Shown here: positions 55,243-62,682 of the stretch, in pieces
Layout: each line of letters opens with the position of its first letter
How positions within the stretch are numbered: position 1 is the stretch's first letter
NCBI RefSeq assembly: GCF_003583985.1
Contig: NZ_QXML01000005.1
Span: forward strand, 62,001-126,000
Length of the DNA stretch: 64,000 nucleotides
Direction of reading: 5' to 3'
DNA from: Algoriphagus lacus
Lineage (GTDB): Bacteria; Bacteroidota; Bacteroidia; Cytophagales; Cyclobacteriaceae
Notes under the pieces: model-generated
Database searches by the model: none
Told to the model about the DNA's origin: nothing
Seen by the model: only the letters and a program-made list of their open reading frames with translations
Program-made: the position numbers and the translations under genes

Positions 55243-56202
55243 ATGCCACTGACTTCTGAAAGCTCCTATCGACGGCCTAATTGGCTCTTTAGCGGACACT
55301 TAGAAACGATTTATCCAGCTCTTTTCCGTAAAGTAGAATTACAAAAACCTACCCGGGAAAGAATCGAAACACCGGATGGAGACTTCCTTGACCTGGATTG
55401 GTATAGGGATGCTAACCCCCGCTTGGTGATCATCAGCCATGGTTTGGAAGGAAATAGTACTCGGCCTTACATGCTTGGAATGGCCAAAGAATTCATTTTG
55501 AACGGCTTCGATGTGTTGACTTGGAACTTCCGCGGTTGCAGTGAGGAAATGAATCGAAACCTGATTTTTTACCACAGTGGTGCTACTTATGATCTAGATA
55601 CCGTGGTCACCCATGCTCAAGAAAGTTATCAGGAAATCTATCTGGTTGGGTTCAGTTTGGGCGGAAATCTTTCTCTGAAATACCTGGGAGAAAAAAAGTC
55701 CACTAACCCAAAACTTAAAAAAGGGGTCGCCATTTCGGTTCCTTTAGATTTAGCAAGATCCTGTGACAAAATTTCCTCCGGAGAAAATATCATTTATTCA
55801 AAACGGTTTTTGAAAACCTTGAAAGAAAAAGTGATCCGAAAATCATTGGCCTTTCCTGGAGAAATACCGGTTGGTCTCTTAAGGAAAATCAAAACTTTGA
55901 GAGATTTTGACAATTATTTTACCGGACCTTTGCACGGATTTGCCGATGCCGCAGAATACTATGAGGTCAACTCTTCCCTGTACTTTTTGGATCAAATTGA
56001 AGTGCCAACTTTGGTCCTGAATGCCCAAAACGACCCCTTTCTGAGCGAATCCTGCTTTCCAGTCCGCTTGGCAAAAAAGCTGGAACTAATTCATTTTGAA
56101 TTCCCAAAGTTTGGAGGACACGTGGGGTTTTCAGGTCCTTTAGGAGAAAAAAGCTATTTCTCAGAGCAAAGGGCAGTTGAATTTATTACCCGCGATCTCT
56201 AA
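55243..56202 (+). CDS. Alpha/beta-fold hydrolase (YheT-like)
   Basis: A 319-residue hydrolase of the YheT/ABHD1-3 branch. RPNWLFSGHLETIYPALFR at the N-terminus and HGLEGNSTRPY are group signatures; the nucleophile is Ser in GFSLGGN; Asp is in LNAQNDPFLS and His in GGHVGFSG. These are probable esterases or lipases of unknown substrate in the cytoplasm. It is divergent from the E2 gene and followed after 32 bases by the YedK-like gene. Confidence 0.9.
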   Translation: MPLTSESSYRRPNWLFSGHLETIYPALFRKVELQKPTRERIETPDGDFLDLDWYRDANPRLVIISHGLEGNSTRPYMLGMAKEFILNGFDVLTWNFRGCSEEMNRNLIFYHSGATYDLDTVVTHAQESYQEIYLVGFSLGGNLSLKYLGEKKSTNPKLKKGVAISVPLDLARSCDKISSGENIIYSKRFLKTLKEKVIRKSLAFPGEIPVGLLRKIKTLRDFDNYFTGPLHGFADAAEYYEVNSSLYFLDQIEVPTLVLNAQNDPFLSESCFPVRLAKKLELIHFEFPKFGGHVGFSGPLGEKSYFSEQRAVEFITRDL

Positions 56203-56234
56203 CTTCCCCCACAAAACCCATTAACACCCTGACC

Positions 56235-56933
56235 ATGTGCGGAAGATACTCCCTCAGCAAAAGTAAAATTGAATTGGAAGAGCGGTTCCAAGCCGAAATG
56301 CTGGCGGATTTCAAACCGAGGTATAATATTGCTCCGACTCAGTTGGTCCCTGTTATTACTTCCGACAGTCCAAAGGGATTTTCCTTTTTTTATTGGGGCA
56401 TTACCCCTGACTTTGGACACAACAAACCCGTTTCCCAAAAACTGATCAATGCCAAAGCAGAGTCGGTAAACGAAAAAATTTCATTTAAAGGCTCTTTCCA
56501 AAGAAGACGCTGTTTAGTTCCAGCAGACGGATTTTTTGAATGGAAAAAACTCGGAAAAAAGACCAAAATCCCCTACCGGTTTACCCTTCGTGACGAAGAT
56601 ATATTTTCATTTGCAGGAATATGGGAGGAATATGAAACCGTATCCGGAGAATCCCAGCATACATTTTTAATTCTGACCACCACTCCAAATGAAGTCGTCG
56701 AAGAAGTACATGACCGGATGCCAGTAATCATTCCCCGAGATCAGGAAAAAAAATGGCTGGACAAATACTCCTCCGAGTCAGATCTGATGAAAATGCTGAA
56801 TCCTTACCCAGCGGAATTAATGTTGAGTTACACTGTTTCTCCATTGGTTAATTCTGTCCAAAACGACTCACCCGGAATTATTCGACGTACTTCTCCAATG
56901 GACCAATTTGGGAATTACACCCTATTTGGATAA
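56235..56933 (+). CDS. SOS response-associated peptidase (YedK/HMCES-like)
   Basis: A 232-residue SRAP-domain protein. Cys2 (MCGRYS) becomes the N-terminal residue and forms a covalent link with abasic sites in single-stranded DNA. The Asn in INAKAES, Glu in DGFFEWK and His in EVHDRMPVI complete the active site known for YedK/HMCES. It protects replication forks from abasic-site damage. Isolated gene; no SOS box could be identified. Confidence 0.95.
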   Translation: MCGRYSLSKSKIELEERFQAEMLADFKPRYNIAPTQLVPVITSDSPKGFSFFYWGITPDFGHNKPVSQKLINAKAESVNEKISFKGSFQRRRCLVPADGFFEWKKLGKKTKIPYRFTLRDEDIFSFAGIWEEYETVSGESQHTFLILTTTPNEVVEEVHDRMPVIIPRDQEKKWLDKYSSESDLMKMLNPYPAELMLSYTVSPLVNSVQNDSPGIIRRTSPMDQFGNYTLFG

Positions 56934-57029
56934 AACTGGAAACAATTTTCAACAGGAAGGCTTTTTTGTCGGATTGCCATCAAGTAGCGATATTGGCACT
57001 CCTTTTTGTTTTTAATTCAATAGACCCAA

Positions 57030-58034
57030 ATGAAAATGAAAAAATCCCGAATCCTCGGAGCTGGACATTATGTACCTGAGCGCATTGTAACCAATGCGGA
57101 ACTCTCCCAGATGATGAATACCAGCAATGAATGGATTGTGGAGCGAACTGGCATTCAGGAGCGTCGCTGGTTTACGCCCGGTGTGGATACCGTCACTAAT
57201 ATGTCTGCCAAAGCCAGCCGGATGGCAATGGAAAGAGCCGGAATCGAGGCCAAAGACATCGAGTTTATCGTTTTTGCAACCATTACCTCCGACTATTTCC
57301 TTCCCGGGAATGGCGTTTTATTGCAACGAGAACTAGGGCTTACAGGGATTGGAGCGTTGGACATCCGAAATGCCTGCTCCGGCTTTATTTATGCACTTTC
57401 GGTAGCCGACCAGTTTATCAAAACCGGGATGTACAAAAAAATCCTCGTGGTAGGCGCAGAAATTCAGTCCTCGGCACTTGACAAAAGTGACGAAGGGCGA
57501 TCCAGCGCGGTCATCTTTGCCGATGGAGCTGGAGCGGTAGTACTGGGAGCTGTTGAACCCGATCAGCCGGGAATTCTAAGTACACATCTACATTCTGAGG
57601 GTGCCCACGCGGAGGAGTTGTATTGCATTGCTCCAAGCTCTAGCGGCAAGGTCAGAATCTCTCAGGAGATGATTGATCGGGGTGATTTTTTCCTAAAAAT
57701 GAACGGAAATGCCGTATTCAAACATGCAGTGGTTCGATTCATGGAGGTAATCCAGGAAGCACTGGATTATAACGGAGTCAAAAAAGAACAAATCGACCTG
57801 CTCGTTCCTCACCAGGCTAACCTTCGCATCAGTCAATACATTCAGCAAAAGCTTCAGCTTCCTGATGAGAAAGTGTTTAATAATATCATGTATTTGGGAA
57901 ATACGACTGCTGGAACCATACCGATTGCGCTTTCACAGGCATGGGAACAAAGTAGGTTAAAACCAGGTGACTTGGTTTGTTTGGCGGCTTTTGGATCTGG
58001 ATTTACTTGGGCATCTGCTCTATTGCGTTGGTAA
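57030..58034 (+). CDS. FabH-like beta-ketoacyl-ACP synthase III
   Basis: A 334-residue ketosynthase III. The Cys-His-Asn triad is Cys116 (RNACSGFIYAL), His261 (VPHQANLRI) and Asn291 (YLGNTTAGTIPIA). FabH starts fatty-acid chains from acetyl- or branched acyl-CoA. It is not in the usual plsX-fabH-acc cluster, so it may be a secondary copy or serve a specialised pathway; the gene symbol is withheld for that reason. ATG at 57030 was used; a second ATG at 57036 is equally possible. Confidence 0.9.
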   Translation: MKMKKSRILGAGHYVPERIVTNAELSQMMNTSNEWIVERTGIQERRWFTPGVDTVTNMSAKASRMAMERAGIEAKDIEFIVFATITSDYFLPGNGVLLQRELGLTGIGALDIRNACSGFIYALSVADQFIKTGMYKKILVVGAEIQSSALDKSDEGRSSAVIFADGAGAVVLGAVEPDQPGILSTHLHSEGAHAEELYCIAPSSSGKVRISQEMIDRGDFFLKMNGNAVFKHAVVRFMEVIQEALDYNGVKKEQIDLLVPHQANLRISQYIQQKLQLPDEKVFNNIMYLGNTTAGTIPIALSQAWEQSRLKPGDLVCLAAFGSGFTWASALLRW

Positions 58035-58037
58035 AAA

Positions 58038-58601
58038 ATGGATGAGATCCAGACCCCAATTGATCTTGATCTTTGGTTGAATTCCGACCTTTTTCGGAGG
58101 CAAAACTTACTTAAAAGTCAATTTATCGCTATTTTGGAGGAGGTCGGAAATAATTTTCCCAATAGGGATTTGACAAGAATTTCTCCAAATTCCAGAGGTA
58201 TCAAAATCTCCAAGGGAAATGATTTGTTGGGATTTCCTTATCAAGTGTTAGATCTAATCCGTGATTTTGACACTTTGGAAGGAGTCAATATCCGGCTGCT
58301 GAACTGGTTTGGAAATGGGTTTTTCATTACAGTTCTGATCGGAAAAAATAGAAATAACCCTATTAAAGAATTTCTTGAAATGGAATTTTCATTTGGCCAA
58401 AGTGAAAATCAATGGGACTACCCTGATCTAATTTTAACTAAAAACTTCACGACTAGCCAAGAGAAAATATCCAAGTCTGAATTGGGATTTCACCATTGGA
58501 TCAAACGAGTTGATCTACTGCCCGAACCCCAAACCATTGTCAAATATCTTAATGGGGAACTAAAAAAAATCATTGGTATTCTGGAGCTTCCGAAAGATTA
58601 A
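58038..58601 (+). CDS. 187-residue protein of unknown function
   Basis: A soluble protein of mixed alpha/beta character beginning three bases after the FabH-like gene stop, so it is very probably in the same operon. No recognisable motif, signal peptide or membrane segment. Segments such as GNGFFITVLIGKNRNNP suggest a beta hairpin. I know of no family for it. Confidence 0.6.
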   Translation: MDEIQTPIDLDLWLNSDLFRRQNLLKSQFIAILEEVGNNFPNRDLTRISPNSRGIKISKGNDLLGFPYQVLDLIRDFDTLEGVNIRLLNWFGNGFFITVLIGKNRNNPIKEFLEMEFSFGQSENQWDYPDLILTKNFTTSQEKISKSELGFHHWIKRVDLLPEPQTIVKYLNGELKKIIGILELPKD

Positions 58602-58632
58602 AGCCGGAATTACCTTAATTTTAAACAGGAAA

Positions 58633-58664
58633 AAGATTCGTACGTAGTAACTATATCGAATCTT
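58633..58664. repeat. Inverted repeat AAGATTCG/CGAATCTT
   Basis: AAGATTCG (58633-58640) and CGAATCTT (58657-58664) are perfect 8-bp inverted copies with a 16-base spacer, 56 bases upstream of the MORN-like gene. It could be an operator or a weak terminator of the gene before it; no T run follows. Confidence 0.5.
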
Positions 58665-58720
58665 AATTACCGATCGTTTATTACTGGCTTTGCCGCGAGC
58701 TACCCTGAACCCTTCACGAC

Positions 58721-60271
58721 ATGAGATACTTGCTTTTAGCAGTTTTTACTTTCGTTTACTTTTCTGCTTTTTCTCAGGAACCCAAACTGATTCAACAATT
58801 CAGTTCAGATTCCACCATCATGGGAACCGGTGTAATTATCGGTAATCAACGAGAGGGGCTTTGGAAATTTTATAATCCCAAAAGTAACACCCTTATAGCA
58901 GAGGGCACTTTTTTAAAAGGGAAAAAAGAAGGGTCTTGGACTAATTATTACCCAAGCGGAAAAAAACGCGAGACAGCTGAATACCGAGATGGAAAGCTGT
59001 TTGGACCTGCCCAGTTTTTCGATGAGGAAGGGGCCCTTAAGAAACAGTTGATTTATCAGGACAGTGTTTTGGTCGGGAAATACACAGAATATTTCGGAAA
59101 AGCTGGAAATCCAAGTTATGTTGATCCAAAACAGGTTCAACTGGAAGGACAATATGAAAACGGAAAGCGTACCGGCCAATGGGTGACTTATTACGAATTT
59201 GGAGAATTGGCTGCCCGAGAGTTTTATGTGGAAGGACTTAGGGAAGGCCCATATTTGGAATATGACCCCGACGGTAATGTGATTACGGAAGCAGTTTATG
59301 TAAAAGGCCGGATGGAAGGCCCAATCAAAAGGTATGCTTTTACAATGCCTCTTGAAACGGGCACCTACCGAAACGGACAAAAAATTGGCGAATGGAAACG
59401 ATACTTTCCGGCAACCAAAATCCTTGAAGCAGAGGAATATTATGATGACCAGGGAAATAAAACCGGCGATTGGAAATATTACTATCAAACTGGCCGACTA
59501 GCCCGAATCGAACATTATCAGAATGACATCGGCATTGGTGTTTGGGAAGAATATTTTCCAAATAAGGCACTCTCTAAAAGGAAAAGATATGAACTAGGGG
59601 TTCCCGTAGGAGAATACATCGAATACCACAGTTCAGGTCAAATATCGGTTCAGGGTCAATATGAAAACGGAGCAAAAAGCGGACTCTGGAAGAGTTTCTT
59701 TCCCGATGGACAAGTTTATTCCATTGGAGAATATCGAAATGACCTAAAAACAGGACTCTGGAAATACTTTAACAAAATTGGAATTCTGGTTGCGGAAGGA
59801 GAATATGTCCTTGGAATGGAAGATGGGCAGTGGTTCTATTACTACGACGGTGGACAACTCAAATCTGTAGGCAGCTACAAACTTGGGTTTGAAGATGGAA
59901 TCTGGGGTCTTTTCTACGACAACAAACAATTAACCCAAGAAGAGTTCTGGGATAATGGCCGGTTAAAAAATGTCGGAGACTATTTCAACTACGATGGTTC
60001 GGCCAAACTTGACAAAGGAACGCTCAAAGATGGGGATGGGACCCGAATCACATACTATATCAACGGGCAAAAAGAATCAGAAGGCACTTTCAAATCCGGT
60101 AAAGCCGAAGGATTGTGGATTTTCTATCATGAAACCGGGAAAAAAGCTTCTGAAGGAGCCATGAAGGACGGGAAAAAGGAAGGCCCTTGGAGGTATTACA
60201 ATTCAGCAGGAAGACTGGAAGACCTGATCAATTACAAAAACGACGAGATTGTCGAGGAGAACAAATTGTAA
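58721..60271 (+). CDS. Exported MORN-like repeat protein
   Basis: A 516-residue exported protein (signal peptide ending AFSQ, residue 19). Nearly the whole chain is MORN_2-type repeats of about 23 residues, each with a G-x-W-x-x-Y/F core such as GLWKFYN, GSWTNYYPSGK and GLWIFYHETGK. Such proteins are often labelled YwqK-family antitoxin in automatic annotation; nothing here indicates a toxin partner. Beta-hairpin repeats like these may bind membranes or other proteins at the cell surface. Confidence 0.85.
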   Translation: MRYLLLAVFTFVYFSAFSQEPKLIQQFSSDSTIMGTGVIIGNQREGLWKFYNPKSNTLIAEGTFLKGKKEGSWTNYYPSGKKRETAEYRDGKLFGPAQFFDEEGALKKQLIYQDSVLVGKYTEYFGKAGNPSYVDPKQVQLEGQYENGKRTGQWVTYYEFGELAAREFYVEGLREGPYLEYDPDGNVITEAVYVKGRMEGPIKRYAFTMPLETGTYRNGQKIGEWKRYFPATKILEAEEYYDDQGNKTGDWKYYYQTGRLARIEHYQNDIGIGVWEEYFPNKALSKRKRYELGVPVGEYIEYHSSGQISVQGQYENGAKSGLWKSFFPDGQVYSIGEYRNDLKTGLWKYFNKIGILVAEGEYVLGMEDGQWFYYYDGGQLKSVGSYKLGFEDGIWGLFYDNKQLTQEEFWDNGRLKNVGDYFNYDGSAKLDKGTLKDGDGTRITYYINGQKESEGTFKSGKAEGLWIFYHETGKKASEGAMKDGKKEGPWRYYNSAGRLEDLINYKNDEIVEENKL

Positions 60272-60331
60272 TTACCGCTAGACTGTAAACATTGAGAACA
60301 GTCCCGGGTTAATCAACCAAATCATATACCC

Positions 60332-60493
60332 ATGTTCGGACTATTCAAGAAGAAAACAGAAAAAGAAAAATTACAGGAAGCCTATGCCGAAATGATGGCC
60401 AAGGTGCATAAGCTATCACACTCCAATAGAACTGCAGCAGATAAACTAATGGCTGAAGCAGAGGAAATCGCTAAAAAAATCGAAAAGCTTTAA
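60332..60493 (+). CDS. Lacal_2735 family small protein
   Basis: A 53-residue charged helical peptide, MFGLFKKKTEKEKLQ to IAKKIEKL. The MFGLFKKK start and the EAEEIxKxIE end match the Lacal_2735 family of very small Bacteroidota proteins of unknown role. It may form a coiled coil. Located 60 bases after the MORN-like gene; a possible structured RNA and a terminator follow. Confidence 0.8.
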   Translation: MFGLFKKKTEKEKLQEAYAEMMAKVHKLSHSNRTAADKLMAEAEEIAKKIEKL

Positions 60494-60526
60494 ATTCAGA
60501 AAAAAGCATTTGAAACAGCTCAACGC

Positions 60527-60692
60527 TAATTTTGAATGTAAATATTTGGATTTTAAATATTTATATGTAAATTCAATTACCTTTTTGGACTTGTCCGCAG
60601 ACTTTTTTTAAACTGGATTAGTTTATTTTAAGGGTGATTGAGCTTCGGACCAAAACTTATTTCTTTTTAAAGCCCGGGAAACCGGGCTTTTT
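60527..60692 (+). ncRNA. Possible small RNA or structured 3' UTR
   Basis: TAATTTTG at 60527-60534 matches the -7 consensus exactly. Downstream, GTCCG (60593-60597) can pair with CGGAC (60646-60650), enclosing a hairpin TAAACT/AGTTTA (60609-60614 and 60620-60625), and the stretch ends in the strong terminator at 60669-60692. No ORF fits. A -33 box at the right distance is missing, so this could instead be the 3' UTR of the Lacal_2735 gene. Confidence 0.3.
60669..60692 (+). terminator. Rho-independent terminator
   Basis: AAAGCCCGG (60669-60677), tetraloop GAAA and CCGGGCTTT (60682-60690) followed by T. The T run exists only on the plus strand, so it ends transcripts from 60332-60493 or from the possible RNA; it overlaps the end of the convergent cupin gene. 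Confidence 0.85.
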
Positions 60693-61212
60693 ATTTTCGG
60701 GAATAATCATCCTGAAGTCGAACGATATCATTCTCATCTGATGGATGAGTTGGGTCTGAATGCATCCAAATTTCCGCAACAATCCCCCAATTATTTGCAC
60801 CGATCAATCGATGCCGTTGACCTTTCTCTAAGGAGACCACTTCACCCAAATTCATTACCTCAACCGGCCCCTGTTCATCAGTGGTGCTTTTTGAAATTGC
60901 TGAAGTTCCGGCAATGAGTTTCCAAAGCTCTGCTCTGCGAAAATGGTATTGCCAGGAAAGTCTTGCTCCCGGTGCAACTAGAAGAAACTTTGGACTTAAC
61001 TTTTGCTCCAACTGCTCTTCTGAAAGCTCCACTTCTGAAAAAAATTCATTCTTGAATTTCAGAATCTGGGTTTCATCCAGAACAAAAAAACCTCCCCAAG
61101 GTCGATCCATGTCTTTGGCTGAGATTCGAAAACCTAATTCATGAAGGTAATTTTCAACTTCAATAAAAATCTCAGCTTTACTGAGATGTGGGTTAATAGT
61201 AAAAGATTCCAT
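60691..61212 (-). CDS. Cupin protein of the mannose-6-phosphate isomerase type II group
   Basis: A 173-residue single cupin. MDRPWGGFFVLDE, LLVAPGARLSWQYHFRRAELWKLIAG, LEKGQRHRLIG and NDIVRLQDDYSR match the C-terminal domain of type II mannose-6-phosphate isomerases, where the first His-rich motif binds metal; here the usual second His of QxHxxR is kept (QYHFRR). It has no pyrophosphorylase domain. It may isomerise a sugar phosphate, but automatic names such as phosphoheptose isomerase are unproven. The frame opens at TTG 61281; the ATG at 61212 is preferred. Confidence 0.8.
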   Translation of the reverse strand: MESFTINPHLSKAEIFIEVENYLHELGFRISAKDMDRPWGGFFVLDETQILKFKNEFFSEVELSEEQLEQKLSPKFLLVAPGARLSWQYHFRRAELWKLIAGTSAISKSTTDEQGPVEVMNLGEVVSLEKGQRHRLIGANNWGIVAEIWMHSDPTHPSDENDIVRLQDDYSRK

Positions 61213-61417
61213 AGTCCAAAAATTTCTGGGCAAACATAAGTAATGTTCCTTTTGCAGAAAATAATGATCGGAAATTTTCAAATCTTTTTGAAAAACTAGG
61301 TTCTCTAACCAAATAAATCGAGTTTCCTTTCAAAAATCACTTCTCATTAATTAATTTTTTTTAGGAAGTATTTTTTGAAACCTAAAATTTCCCTTAATTG
61401 AGGCATTACTTGAAGCC

Positions 61418-62665
61418 ATGAACCTAATAAACCCACAAGAAGTCATCTCCAAAATGGAAGGTGTGGTAGAAATCAAAAGCTACCTCAATAAAATCAAGAT
61501 CATCAAAAACCTTTACCTAAAGGGAGCCAACACTGCAAGCGAAATCTGTAATGAGGTAGGAATATCCCTACCCACCGTTAATGCTCTGTTGGGGGATTTG
61601 ATGAATTCAGGAGAAGTAATCAAACAAGGAAGAGCAGAGTCTCAAGGTGGCAGAAAGCCGGATCTTTACAGGCTAGCGGAAAATGCATTCTATGTCCTGT
61701 CAGTTGACTTGTCCAAGTTCAACATGAATCTAGCTTTATATTCCTGCACGCATGAGCTAGCCTTTGACAAAGAAGATCATAAGATTACCCTCAACAATGA
61801 GAAAGAAACTTTTGATCAACTCTGTGATTTGATCGAGCAATACCTGACAAAAACAAACATTCCTTCTGACAAAGTAATAGCCATTGGATTTTCAATGCCT
61901 GGACTGGTGGATTCCATCGGTGGAGTCAATTATACCTACCTGAGATTTGGAAAGAAAACGCTGCTGGAAAATCTTGAAGCTCGATTCCAAAAGAAAATCT
62001 TTTTGGAGAATGACGCCCGTGCCATGACTTTGGCTGAATTCAAATTTGGATCAGAACATAACCACAAAAATGTACTGGGTCTCTTTATTGGCTGGGGCAT
62101 TGGGCTGGGAATCATCATCGACGGTAAAATCTATCAAGGTGCTTCCGGTTTTGCCGGGGAATTTGCTCACTCTCCTATTTTTGAATCCAGAGATGTTACC
62201 TGCACTTGTGGCAAAAAGGGATGCTTGGAAGCAGTGGCTTCCGGTACAGCAATCGTCAGAATGGCCGAAGAAGCTATCAAGCTGGACAAAGACAGCATCC
62301 TTGCCAGAATGGTCCGGGATCATCAAGGAGACTTGGAGCCGGGCTTAGTAGTGGAGGCCGCATTGGCAGGAGATCAACGAGCCATCACGATACTTTCAGA
62401 GGCTGGCCTGGATTTGGGGCGTGGTATTTCCATCCTGATTCAGCTACTCAATCCTGAATTGATCATAATTGGAGGATCTGTGGCAGAGGCCAATCAATAC
62501 CTCATCACGCCAATCCAGCAAGCCTTGAACATCTATAGTATGGCGAAGTCCAGAGAAAAGTCCCAATTGGCCCTGTACCAACTCGGAAAAGATGTCGGGC
62601 TAATGGGTGGCGTAGCCGTTGTGAATGAAAAGCTGTTTGATGATGTAATAAACAGGTTGGGTTAA
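61418..62665 (+). CDS. ROK family transcriptional regulator
   Basis: A 415-residue NagC/XylR-like ROK protein. An N-terminal winged helix-turn-helix is at about residues 20-80 (ASEICNEVGISLPTVNALLGDL), followed by the ROK sugar-binding domain with GFAGEFAH and the zinc motif CTCGKKGCLEA. ROK regulators repress sugar genes and respond to sugars or sugar phosphates. It is 17 bases upstream of the exported VCBS protein gene, a likely target operon. An imperfect -7-like box (TATTTTTTG) lies at about 61369-61377. Confidence 0.92.
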   Translation: MNLINPQEVISKMEGVVEIKSYLNKIKIIKNLYLKGANTASEICNEVGISLPTVNALLGDLMNSGEVIKQGRAESQGGRKPDLYRLAENAFYVLSVDLSKFNMNLALYSCTHELAFDKEDHKITLNNEKETFDQLCDLIEQYLTKTNIPSDKVIAIGFSMPGLVDSIGGVNYTYLRFGKKTLLENLEARFQKKIFLENDARAMTLAEFKFGSEHNHKNVLGLFIGWGIGLGIIIDGKIYQGASGFAGEFAHSPIFESRDVTCTCGKKGCLEAVASGTAIVRMAEEAIKLDKDSILARMVRDHQGDLEPGLVVEAALAGDQRAITILSEAGLDLGRGISILIQLLNPELIIIGGSVAEANQYLITPIQQALNIYSMAKSREKSQLALYQLGKDVGLMGGVAVVNEKLFDDVINRLG

Positions 62666-62682
62666 TCCAACCTTTATTTCCC

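Noticed and set aside
58721..60271. Toxin-antitoxin module suggested by YwqK-type naming of MORN-like proteins
   Set aside because: The protein has a signal peptide and no adjacent toxin gene.
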